IMG/VR virus record: IMGVR_UViG_3300040801_001025
Span: 1-64,000 of that record
Strand: one strand, 5' to 3'
Source of the DNA: a virus
DNA: 64,000 nucleotides
Below are positions 14,781 to 23,499 of the stretch, piece after piece. Position 1 is the stretch's first letter. Every line of letters starts with the position of its first letter. Below the pieces are notes generated by a model, which searched no databases, was not told where the DNA came from, and saw nothing but the letters and a program-made list of their open reading frames with translations. Position numbers and translations under genes: made by a program.

Positions 14781-17700
14781 ATGGGTATCTACGATAAACA
14801 CGCCGATGCGCCTGAAAGACTGCGCAACGAAGGTCAAGAAATCACAGTAAAGTTTGCTCGTAACGGCGATGGTACTGGAACCATTTCATGGGACTTGCCA
14901 ACGATTGCTGGATGCAGCATTGATAATCTTATATATGACGGTATTGTAATTACGGTTAGTAATAGACCGGCAACACATCTTTCGACTTCTCCAGTGAACG
15001 GCGAGTATTATGAAGGTGATCCAACCTTTGATGCTACCGCCCATACTGGTGATCAAATTGGCGGTGCCCGTGTTGTAGGCGCGTTTTATCACGATAAATC
15101 CACAACATCAATGGTAGTTTCTGATGTTTTAGATAAAACTCCATACTATGTTTCAGCATATGCGGTCGATCAAGTTGGTAACTATTACCGTGAAGGAGTT
15201 CATGCTTACTCCCTAGAGACTGGATTTAATGAATCTAACAAGCGTTTAGGGGAGACTCCAGCTTATCATGACGTAGAAATTGATACGCCTGATGGCCTTC
15301 CTGTAAATGCTCGCACTGGACTGGACCGATCTAGAAAATATAAATTAAAGTTAACTGTTAATGACCAATGCATTCAACTTGATGATATTGATGGTGCAAA
15401 CCTACAAACGTATAAAGACATTGCCACAGAATTGAATAGATTGCTAGCTTTGGAGAGCAATCCTATTCTGGGGCCACATTATCCAAATGAAGGCAAGTAT
15501 TTCATAGACGTTGAGAATGAGCAAGTCTTTTTATGGGATGGTGCCTCAAATGTATTACAAGCAGATTCAATCTTTGCCGAGGATGATCCGGCTGTTCCAG
15601 TCGTTGGTATCTATTGGTATAAACCATCCACGAATGAGTTGCGTGTGCGCGGTGCAACGAGTTGGAGTCTGGTAACCGCAACGATTGATTTCCCAACAGA
15701 CCCATCTAATCCTAGCGATGGTACGCTGTGGTTTGATCAGATTTTTCAAAGCGACGGATCACTTGATACGTCCAATTCAAATGTCTGGGCATGGGAAGAT
15801 GGAACGTGGTGCAAACGTCCGCTACTAATTCAGACTCGCAACCCGCTACTACCACCTGTTCTAACTGTTAAAGATTATTGGTACAACACCGAGAGTGGCG
15901 TCACTTCTAAGCGTAACCCAGATTTGCGTAGATGGGAAGAGGTAGACCCGATTGTTTGGGATACCGACCCTAATACGATTGCGAATGGCAATTATTGGTA
16001 TAGCTTGACCGCCGAGAGAGCTTTCATCCGTGTATCTGGAGAATGGACTGAAGTAAACAATATTAGATATGAAGAGCGTAATGCATCTGGCGACCTAGAT
16101 AATCCAGTCGCGTTGCACTATTGGTTTATTCCGTCTGAACAGCTTCTGTTCCAAAGAAATGCTGCAAACACTGCATGGACTGAGATAAATGTTGTTATAG
16201 CTGCAAACGATCCTGCTGTTCGTGCTAGCTGTGATGTATGGTGGAATGTTACTACAAGTGTTGACACTTTGTTCGTTTGGGATGAAGTAAACAATGAATG
16301 GGATCAGGTTCGAAGTTTCACCGAGTCTGCAACTGATCCAGCATTGCCACCAACTTTAGAAAGTGGTACGATTTGGTACAATTCAGACACTGAAGTCATG
16401 CAACAGATCACTGGTCTGAATTGCACAGATGTGACCTTTATAGCCAGTTCCTTCGATCCCACTTCACTACCTGTAGGGGTTGTTTGGAGAAATACAGCCT
16501 CTGGCGGTTTTGCAATTTGGGATGGTACAGAATTCACAACGATCACTGCTTTAGTCAGTGAAAATGATCCATATGCCGTATCGGAAGGCACGTTCTGGTT
16601 CCGTACTGATCCAGAGCGACTATCTCAACGAGTGGCTGGGAATTGGGTTACTAGAGAGTTTAGTACGTCATCGTTGGCTCCCGCAATAGGTACATTATTC
16701 TTTGACACGATTGAAGATAAACTTCTAGAATGGGATGGTACAGCGTGGGTTGATGGCACGCCAATTGCTCGCGTTGACCTATTGTTCAATAGAGAAGTTT
16801 GCTTGGACGACACGCCAAACATTGATACAGATTTGTTCTCGCCATATAACGACCGTGATCGATTTGGCCGCGACTTATTTAGATTTAGTACAAGTCGAAC
16901 GGGTTGCGAAGCTAGAATTGAAGTAGACTTTAATCAACTTGGGAATATCTTTGTTGAGATTAATAGACCAATAGTTCGTTATACTCCAGCGACTGGTAGA
17001 AGCATCGATGAAGCCGGTCCAACTTACATGGAGATTGGCGTTGGTGATGACGGTACGCCAGATGAGCGTAGGAACCTTCAACAGCAGATTCGTATTGCTC
17101 TAGGTGGATCAAGTGTAACGGTCGAATTGACAAAATCTGATTTAGATGAATGTATTGATAATGCATTGCTACTTGTTAGAAGATACTCAAGCTATGCATA
17201 TCAAAGAGTGTTTTTCTTCCTTGATGTATTTCCGAACCAACAAAGATATCGTTTGATTAACAAATGCGTTGGGTTCAACAAGATTGTATCTGTTAACGAA
17301 ATTATGCGAATGCGTACAGGTTTCTTAGGAGCATCGCAGGGTACATTTGGCGGCTACGATATCTACGGTTACGCCGCATTACAGCAACTTTATCAATTAG
17401 GCTCATTTGATATGCTATCGTATCATTTGGTTGCTAGTTATGTTGAAGACCTTCAATATCTGTTTGCAGATCAATTAGTTTACACATGGTACGAAGATAC
17501 AAGAACACTTAGCTTTACTCAAATATTCTATAACAATGAGAGAGTTATGCTTGACGCTACTGTAGAAATACCCGAGCAAAAGTTAATGGTTAATAGGCAG
17601 TTAGCTTACTGGATTAAGAAGTGGGCAATAGCTGAAGCTAAGATGAAACTCTCACAAGTTCGAGGTAAGTTTACAGCCTTACCGGGACCAAATGGCAGCA

Positions 17701-17831
17701 CGACATTGAATAGTCAGGAATTAATCACTCAGGCAGAGAACGAAAAAGCTGCATTGATGGAAGAAATTAAGACTGACAGATCGTATCAGGACGAGAACGT
17801 TGGCGTCAAGTCACAGTTCTTGATTGGTTAA
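14781..17831 (+). CDS. Large structural protein with Fn3-like domain and Trp-rich repeats (1016 aa)
   Basis: Probable virion protein (neck, fibre or baseplate). Residues about 20-145 look like a fibronectin-type beta sandwich ('GTISWDLP', later 'YYVSAYAVDQVGNYY'). From about 235 to 665 there are roughly nine tandem repeats of 40-50 residues of the form D-P-x3-P-x2-G-x-[FY]-W-[FY]...W-x-x-V, for example 'EGTFWFRTDPERLSQRVAGNW' shortened to its Trp positions. The last 340 residues are a separate domain ('DLDECIDNALLLVRRYSSYA') resembling structural proteins of marine T4-like phages. The start has AAAGGG upstream. It ends with an ATGA-type overlap onto the next structural gene. Confidence 0.7.
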   Translation: MGIYDKHADAPERLRNEGQEITVKFARNGDGTGTISWDLPTIAGCSIDNLIYDGIVITVSNRPATHLSTSPVNGEYYEGDPTFDATAHTGDQIGGARVVGAFYHDKSTTSMVVSDVLDKTPYYVSAYAVDQVGNYYREGVHAYSLETGFNESNKRLGETPAYHDVEIDTPDGLPVNARTGLDRSRKYKLKLTVNDQCIQLDDIDGANLQTYKDIATELNRLLALESNPILGPHYPNEGKYFIDVENEQVFLWDGASNVLQADSIFAEDDPAVPVVGIYWYKPSTNELRVRGATSWSLVTATIDFPTDPSNPSDGTLWFDQIFQSDGSLDTSNSNVWAWEDGTWCKRPLLIQTRNPLLPPVLTVKDYWYNTESGVTSKRNPDLRRWEEVDPIVWDTDPNTIANGNYWYSLTAERAFIRVSGEWTEVNNIRYEERNASGDLDNPVALHYWFIPSEQLLFQRNAANTAWTEINVVIAANDPAVRASCDVWWNVTTSVDTLFVWDEVNNEWDQVRSFTESATDPALPPTLESGTIWYNSDTEVMQQITGLNCTDVTFIASSFDPTSLPVGVVWRNTASGGFAIWDGTEFTTITALVSENDPYAVSEGTFWFRTDPERLSQRVAGNWVTREFSTSSLAPAIGTLFFDTIEDKLLEWDGTAWVDGTPIARVDLLFNREVCLDDTPNIDTDLFSPYNDRDRFGRDLFRFSTSRTGCEARIEVDFNQLGNIFVEINRPIVRYTPATGRSIDEAGPTYMEIGVGDDGTPDERRNLQQQIRIALGGSSVTVELTKSDLDECIDNALLLVRRYSSYAYQRVFFFLDVFPNQQRYRLINKCVGFNKIVSVNEIMRMRTGFLGASQGTFGGYDIYGYAALQQLYQLGSFDMLSYHLVASYVEDLQYLFADQLVYTWYEDTRTLSFTQIFYNNERVMLDATVEIPEQKLMVNRQLAYWIKKWAIAEAKMKLSQVRGKFTALPGPNGSTTLNSQELITQAENEKAALMEEIKTDRSYQDENVGVKSQFLIG

Positions 17832-19525
17832 TGAGTAGTATTACTGACGCACTAGACGCATTGCTTGATCCGGGTAACTGCCCGGTTGATGGCGACGGAA
17901 ATTTAATTCCGCCCCCAGCGGACGATGAGGTCGTGCGTCTGTGTCAGTCATTAAATCCCGGTATAGAATCGCCTGTTAACCAGCCTGATCCTGCATTTGA
18001 CTTAACGGCAAATGCAAATGATAGTGCCGTTATTGATAATTTTGTTTCAGAAACGCTTCAAGTTGGCGCAGCACCTATCAACGTTTACAAACTGCTAGGT
18101 GTGCATGAACAAGGCAGGTTACAGGATTTAACTGGAAATGGCACTGCTCTTTCTGGCGGTGATCATCCAAACTTTCCAAAAGAGAATGCGTTTGATAATT
18201 TCATTACACAATGGCGTTCTTCGCAAACTGGCACGGCTGTAATTGGTCAATCTTTTATTGGTTATGACTTTGGCGAGATTATTCTTGACAACGGTCGTTT
18301 GCGATACGGTACAGAGACATTCTTGAAGAATGATGTAGCATCTATTAGAATTCGTCAAGGATGCCGTAAAGAGAATCGCGCTACCAAAGCTCGTGTAGAA
18401 CGTTCTAGTGACGGTGTAAAGTGGTATGGTGTCGAGGTTATCGACCTCCCTGATTGTGAAGGAACAGTGACTGTGGGCTTTAGACGCAGTGTTCCGTCTC
18501 GTTTTTGGAGACTTCGCCCTGTGACTTTCAATGGTGGGCCTGAAGATGCATGGGAAATTCAAGTATTACAACTCATGGACTATGAAGCCACTCGTGTTTC
18601 TAATATTCAGGATAGAATCTTTTTAGAAAACCGAGACCGTGATTACGATGAGAATCCTATTCGAATGAAAGGTTCTTATCAGCCACAGGATATACAGGCA
18701 TTTATGAGTAAGCACGGCTTTGGCGGTCCAAACTCCCCGGACACATGGATCATTGAGGTTAGTTTTACAAATACTATTGGTCTATTGGGTAGACCTTTTG
18801 TTATTGGCGATATCTTGCAATTACCTAGTGAAACACAGTATACTGTCGATCTTGATCCTGTATTACGATATGTTGAAGTTCGAGATGTGGCATGGTCTAC
18901 AAACAGTTATACTCCGGGTTGGATTCCAACCATGCAAAGACTTATTGCTCGTCCTGTGATGGCATCTGTTGAAACTCAAGACATTCTTGGAAAGCTTACA
19001 GAAGATAGAGACGATCTTGGAACAGTTGATATTAATGACGGTAATCGTAATAAAGCATATAAAGATATCTTTGCGGAGTCGCAAACTATCGAAGCAGATG
19101 CTAACACCCGTGTTCCAGTTCGTGGTGAAGACTATGCTGATATTGGTAAAGTTCCAGAAGCATTTTATGAATTTGCGGAACAGGAAGGCAGCATTGAGGT
19201 AGCGCGTAGGATTGATAGAACCCGTGAGCATTTTGGTATCGATGCTATGCCACCAAACGGTGAACCATATACAGAGGGCGATACTTTCCCATCAAATCCG
19301 CGCGATGGTGACTATCATCGTTTAACATACACTAATATCAGAACGGGTATTCCGGCAAGACTCCATCGCTATTCAGAAGCTAAGGAAACATGGATATACT
19401 TGGAAAAAGATCGCCGTGCCGAATTTAGAAATACTAAACCGCAGTTTCAAGAACTTCTTGATCCTGACACATCAACAGTTACAAAGCCGCATGATAAGGA
19501 TGCATTCCTAGATGACGAAACGTAA
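17831..19525 (+). CDS. Structural protein with discoidin-like domain (564 aa)
   Basis: Probable virion protein, translationally coupled to the Trp-repeat protein (shared base at 17831). Residues about 85-245 resemble an F5/8-type (discoidin) carbohydrate-binding sandwich: 'FPKENAFDNFITQWRSS' at its start, 'IGYDFG', and 'RFWRLRPVTFNGGPEDAWEIQVLQL' at its end. The second half has 'RDGDYHRLTYT...RLHRYSEAKETWIYLEKDRR', which is like one Trp-repeat unit of the preceding protein. It overlaps the PLA2-like gene by 14 bases. Confidence 0.65.
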   Translation: MSSITDALDALLDPGNCPVDGDGNLIPPPADDEVVRLCQSLNPGIESPVNQPDPAFDLTANANDSAVIDNFVSETLQVGAAPINVYKLLGVHEQGRLQDLTGNGTALSGGDHPNFPKENAFDNFITQWRSSQTGTAVIGQSFIGYDFGEIILDNGRLRYGTETFLKNDVASIRIRQGCRKENRATKARVERSSDGVKWYGVEVIDLPDCEGTVTVGFRRSVPSRFWRLRPVTFNGGPEDAWEIQVLQLMDYEATRVSNIQDRIFLENRDRDYDENPIRMKGSYQPQDIQAFMSKHGFGGPNSPDTWIIEVSFTNTIGLLGRPFVIGDILQLPSETQYTVDLDPVLRYVEVRDVAWSTNSYTPGWIPTMQRLIARPVMASVETQDILGKLTEDRDDLGTVDINDGNRNKAYKDIFAESQTIEADANTRVPVRGEDYADIGKVPEAFYEFAEQEGSIEVARRIDRTREHFGIDAMPPNGEPYTEGDTFPSNPRDGDYHRLTYTNIRTGIPARLHRYSEAKETWIYLEKDRRAEFRNTKPQFQELLDPDTSTVTKPHDKDAFLDDET

Positions 19526-19817
19526 GCCCACTGCGATGGAAGTTGTAAAGTGCATCCCTGATTTTATTACGGATGGATGTACAATGTCACCCGACTTAGA
19601 ATTCTCTGAGTTATGTAACCAGCATGATATTGATTATATTTCTGGACTTACAACTAGAGAAAAAGCTGATCGAAAACTACGAAAGGGAATCAAAAGAGCG
19701 GGATATCCCAGATTATCATGGGTATACTGGGCCGGTGTTCGCATTTTTGGCTGGATTCCTTATTACTTCGGAAAGTCATATGTTATTAGGAAGAAGAATC
19801 TAGAACGAAGGTCTTGA
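19512..19817 (+). CDS. Phospholipase A2-like small protein
   Basis: Candidate lipase. The core is 'DGCTMSPD' followed by 'CNQHDIDYISG' and then 'KADRKLRKG', which reproduces the catalytic helix of parvovirus/phage-type PLA2 (C/A-x2-H-D-x2-Y with a downstream A-D-x2-L). His38 and Asp39 would be the catalytic pair. The C-terminal 40 residues are Trp/Tyr-rich and hydrophobic and could bind membranes. At 101 aa it is the size of a minimal PLA2 domain. It overlaps the upstream structural gene, so it may be a virion or lysis protein. The calcium loop is not convincing. Confidence 0.5.
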   Translation: MTKRKPTAMEVVKCIPDFITDGCTMSPDLEFSELCNQHDIDYISGLTTREKADRKLRKGIKRAGYPRLSWVYWAGVRIFGWIPYYFGKSYVIRKKNLERRS

Positions 19818-19864
19818 TGCGACATACATAACCTGTTAGACTATACTGCCGATCAGGAGAACAA

Positions 19865-21367
19865 ATGTCAACAGCCAATTCTAAAAAACAACGATTACTA
19901 ATTCAAGACCTAATATCTAACCCTCTAATTTACACCCGATGCGCAAGTATTCTCGAACCTTCTTATTTCGATCAAGAGTATGAAGCAGTCGTTGCCTACG
20001 TTCATAAGTATTATGAAAAATACAAAGCTCTTCCTACTGTTGACCAGATTGATGCCGAGCTTGATATCGAACTTGAAGAAACGAAGAAAATGTCTGCTGA
20101 TCGCATTGAATCGACATGCGATGAGATTGAGAAATTTTGTAAAGAAACTGCCGTCAAAGATGCTGTGTATGCATCACTAGAAGACTTAGATGAAGGTCAA
20201 TATAGCAAGGTTCTGGATCGTGTGTCAAAGGCCGTCTCAGTGTCTCTACAGCGAGACATGGGTGTTAACGTGTGGGATGACCCGGAGAAGCGTCTACGAA
20301 GCCTTGTAGAGCACTACACGCCTATTCCTACAGGCATTGCAGGCTTGGACAAGCCTCTGGGCGGTGGTCTCATGCGCCAGCAGTTTACACTCTTCTCTGC
20401 GAATTCCGGTGGCGGTAAGTCTATCATGCTTTCTAACCTTGGCGCAAACTTTGCGCTAAGAAATTACAATGTTCTATATATCTCACTCGAACTTCCACCT
20501 GAGATGATCTTCCTACGTTTGGCTTCTATTATTACTGGACACGATGCATCTACATGGAAGGAAAATATTCCTACTATTGCAGCAGATATGAGTCTAAGAC
20601 ATAGTAATGGTGTTGGCTCGTACATGATTAAACGTTTACCTCAGCAGTCAACTCCGGCCGATGTTCGCTCATATCTTACTTACTATGGTATGGAATATGG
20701 GTATGCCCCTGATATACTGCTTCTAGACTACCTTGATTTGATGAGTCCCAATGGCGGTACTCGCAATATTGGAGTATTTGAGCAGGATAAATTCAAAGCT
20801 GAGCAGTGCTCAGAAATTCTAGTAGACTATGATTGCATTGGTGCATCTGCATCACAGCAGAACCGCGAAGGTCTAAGAATGGCTAGTCCCGACCAAGGCG
20901 TAATTGCTGGTGGTATCTCCAAGGTCAATACAGTCGACAACTACATTTCGTTGAACATGACGGATGAAATGCGTTTGCAAGGGGAAATGAATGCGTTCTT
21001 CCTTAAAACTCGTTCAAGTAGTGGTGTTGGCAAAGCGTCTATGTTACACTTCAACACAAATAACCTCCGCATCAGCGATCATGAAAAAGGTACACAAACT
21101 TCGGTCATGCCTACAGGTCGCAAAGAAGTTCCTGATTCTGTCAAGGAAATCATGGCAGCGGCGGCTGACCCCGATATTAAGGGGCTTCCGGGTGAAGAAC
21201 CGTTGGAACCTGAAACTGTCAAACATGATCCATTTACAGGGTTCTATGACGATGAACCGGAAGAAGTACAAGAAGATACTTTCAAAGAAGCAGAGCCAAT
21301 TCTACCAGTAGATACTTCACGAGGCGAAGCTTTGCTTAGACTGATGGATGAATTAAAAGGAGATTAA
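19865..21367 (+). CDS. 41: Replicative DNA helicase, DnaB/gp41 family
   Basis: Hexameric 5'-3' helicase at the fork. The N-terminal 130 residues are helical, as in DnaB. The RecA-like domain has Walker A 'SANSGGGKS' at about 178-187, a 'YISLELPPEMIFLRL' segment (motif 1a, conserved SxE), Walker B 'DILLLDYLDLM' near 285-295, and a glutamine finger region 'GASASQQNREGL'. Total 500 aa against 475 in T4. The last 90 residues are acidic and low in complexity. A possible promoter lies between the preceding gene and the ATG (TATACT at 19842); the ribosome binding site is AGGAG. Confidence 0.93.
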   Translation: MSTANSKKQRLLIQDLISNPLIYTRCASILEPSYFDQEYEAVVAYVHKYYEKYKALPTVDQIDAELDIELEETKKMSADRIESTCDEIEKFCKETAVKDAVYASLEDLDEGQYSKVLDRVSKAVSVSLQRDMGVNVWDDPEKRLRSLVEHYTPIPTGIAGLDKPLGGGLMRQQFTLFSANSGGGKSIMLSNLGANFALRNYNVLYISLELPPEMIFLRLASIITGHDASTWKENIPTIAADMSLRHSNGVGSYMIKRLPQQSTPADVRSYLTYYGMEYGYAPDILLLDYLDLMSPNGGTRNIGVFEQDKFKAEQCSEILVDYDCIGASASQQNREGLRMASPDQGVIAGGISKVNTVDNYISLNMTDEMRLQGEMNAFFLKTRSSSGVGKASMLHFNTNNLRISDHEKGTQTSVMPTGRKEVPDSVKEIMAAAADPDIKGLPGEEPLEPETVKHDPFTGFYDDEPEEVQEDTFKEAEPILPVDTSRGEALLRLMDELKGD

Positions 21368-21368
21368 C

Positions 21369-21665
21369 ATGGAATTAGAGTTACTGTTTTCGCCAACAGA
21401 AACCGTTACGATTACTATCGATGGTGAGAACTATGTAGTTTCAATTGATGAAGTTCGTAGAGATAACCCCGAGCTATATCAGACAGTTATGTACTATGAT
21501 AATGCTCGCAAAGAAGCAGCACGTCTACAGTACGAAAGCCGAAAGCTTACCGCAGCATTGACTTCCCTTAAAAATCAAGTCATGATGGGAACTAATGCTT
21601 ATGTCGTTGAAAAATATAAGCTTTCTAAAGAAGAATCATCTGAACAAGGAGAATCTGATGAGTGA
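21369..21665 (+). CDS. Hypothetical protein (98 aa)
   Basis: Unrecognised. It begins two bases after the helicase stop (AAAGGAG at the end of the helicase gene is its ribosome binding site) and overlaps the next gene by eight bases. It has an N-terminal beta hairpin and a helical C-terminal half. Confidence 0.7.
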   Translation: MELELLFSPTETVTITIDGENYVVSIDEVRRDNPELYQTVMYYDNARKEAARLQYESRKLTAALTSLKNQVMMGTNAYVVEKYKLSKEESSEQGESDE

Positions 21666-21948
21666 AGTATTGGATAACATCCTACCGCAACTTGATGAAA
21701 CTGAATATCGCGACATCGATGGTAGTGTGATTAGTGATTATTTTGAGGATGATCGTAGGGAATATGCTGAATATGTAGCACAAGCAGTTAGTCGGCTTTT
21801 TAGTTTTCAAGACTGGTATGAACAGACATATTCTAAACGACTCGATGAAGAACAACTTAAACTTTTTCTTGGCGAAGATTGCATGGATTTACTCGACACT
21901 GTTTATGATGGCGTTGAAACCGTGCTTCAGCAGAACAATCAGGCATAA
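21658..21948 (+). CDS. Hypothetical acidic protein (96 aa)
   Basis: Unrecognised acidic helical protein rich in Asp, Glu and Tyr. The ATG at 21658 is chosen because of AAGGAG at the right distance and an ATGA overlap with the preceding gene; upstream in-frame codons are shadow sequence. Confidence 0.7.
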   Translation: MSEVLDNILPQLDETEYRDIDGSVISDYFEDDRREYAEYVAQAVSRLFSFQDWYEQTYSKRLDEEQLKLFLGEDCMDLLDTVYDGVETVLQQNNQA

Positions 21949-21968
21949 ATAGTAATAATGAGGTAACT

Positions 21969-22430
21969 ATGTCTGATAAGAAAGTCATTAAGAAAATTGA
22001 ACATCCTCTCGAAGACTTCTTTGAGGTTGAGAAAGGTTCAACTGAAATAGAAGTCTACGAACGCAATACTGAAGTTGCCGAAGTGGAATCATACGATGAA
22101 AAAGATAAAGAAATTGAAGAGCAATTTCAAGAAGTCTATGATGCTGCTATGGATGTTCATGATAATCTGGCTGAAGAGATTCAGACGGTAGAAGGTAAGT
22201 ACAAAGCTCGTATTGGCGAAGTAGCTATCCAAAGCTTGAGTGCCGCACTGAACGCGGCCAAAGAGAAAGCCCGCCTCAAAGAGCACAAGGATAAGCTTGA
22301 AGTTAGTCCATCAGGCGACGCTTCTTCGGTTAATCCTAAGAACCAAACCATGGTAATTACTGACCGTAGTGCCTTTCTTGAGCAGCTTCGTAACATGAAA
22401 AAAGAGGGTGATACGAATGAGTCTACTTGA
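21969..22430 (+). CDS. Hypothetical coiled-coil protein (153 aa)
   Basis: Unrecognised, very charged (Lys/Glu) and helical through about residues 30-110. Follows a CATAAATA late-promoter variant (21943-21950) and TGAGG. It overlaps the next gene by 14 bases. A head-associated or adaptor role is possible given the terminase gene downstream, but this is only context. Confidence 0.65.
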   Translation: MSDKKVIKKIEHPLEDFFEVEKGSTEIEVYERNTEVAEVESYDEKDKEIEEQFQEVYDAAMDVHDNLAEEIQTVEGKYKARIGEVAIQSLSAALNAAKEKARLKEHKDKLEVSPSGDASSVNPKNQTMVITDRSAFLEQLRNMKKEGDTNEST

Positions 22431-23481
22431 AGAAATGACAAGCAACGAATACAACTCCGTATTCGATGAAGTAGCAGTTGTAGTGGTGGCTTATTGTTTA
22501 GCATCAGCATTTCTTGTAAAAAATAGGCAGTATCAAATATTGCCATCCCATTTCCTGCAAATGCTTAACTACATGGACCGTGATAGTGTTACTTTCACCA
22601 ACATGGAGACTGCTTCTAATACTTTCGATCTTATTACAGTCAATGTTGATGTTTCTGATGAAGCTCGACGTTTTATTATTGCAAATCTAACAGATCGAAA
22701 CGGTCCTCACTTCGCGCTCGTTCGCAACATTCTCAAGTATATCAATGAAGATCGTATTGTCAACGGTCTTGTATCTCAAATAACTAACAATGGTGTTCAA
22801 AATACCATAACAATCGACTCTGATTATATTGGTGGTGCTGGTCAAGGCACCGCTATTATGATCGACAATGAGTTAATCAATCTTAGCACAAGTATTGTGC
22901 CAATGATTAACCGACCAACACCATGCGTTGGCATTGGCCAAAATGATTTGGCTACTGATTATGGTTTTGAAGCTCAGCGTAATTTCATCCGTAGCAATTT
23001 TGACATTGACATTGGTTCTGATTCTTCGCTATACTATCAGCGTTGCCATAATAATGGCAGTCCTACATGCGATAGCATCGAAGATGCAACACGTTGTTTG
23101 TATGACGACGTATGTAAGCGAATCAATCAAGGCTATGCAGGTGCATTGGATACTTCTCCAATGGACAGTTATAAATCAAACGCACTAGCATGTGCTATGC
23201 GACAGTGCTACGGTGTAGAGCCAGATTGTGAGACAAACTGCGTTAGAATGAGTAGTCGCACAAGGGGATTCGACAGCTTTAATCCTTCTCACATGTCAGA
23301 AGAGCTTTACGATATGCCGATACAAGCAACATCAGCACCGATGGGCAATCCATCTATTGTGCTATCTAATAAAAACACAGGTCAGCAGTTATTCAAGACT
23401 CGCTTTAAAAAGGAGTCATACCCAAAGAACCTGACTGGTTATCGATACAAAATGTATTTTGAACCAGCAAGTCGAAAATAA
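22417..23481 (+). CDS. Hypothetical protein with Cys-rich centre (354 aa)
   Basis: Unrecognised. The ATG at 22417 lies in the end of the previous gene, eight bases after AGAGGG. N-terminal hydrophobic stretch at about residues 16-30 ('VAVVVVAYCLASAFLV') could be a buried or membrane helix. The centre has many Cys ('CHNNGSPTC', 'CLYDDVCKR', 'CAMRQCYGVEPDCETNC') that may bind metal or form disulfides. No family is recognised. Confidence 0.65.
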   Translation: MSLLEEMTSNEYNSVFDEVAVVVVAYCLASAFLVKNRQYQILPSHFLQMLNYMDRDSVTFTNMETASNTFDLITVNVDVSDEARRFIIANLTDRNGPHFALVRNILKYINEDRIVNGLVSQITNNGVQNTITIDSDYIGGAGQGTAIMIDNELINLSTSIVPMINRPTPCVGIGQNDLATDYGFEAQRNFIRSNFDIDIGSDSSLYYQRCHNNGSPTCDSIEDATRCLYDDVCKRINQGYAGALDTSPMDSYKSNALACAMRQCYGVEPDCETNCVRMSSRTRGFDSFNPSHMSEELYDMPIQATSAPMGNPSIVLSNKNTGQQLFKTRFKKESYPKNLTGYRYKMYFEPASRK

Positions 23482-23499
23482 AAACAATAAGGGACGCTT

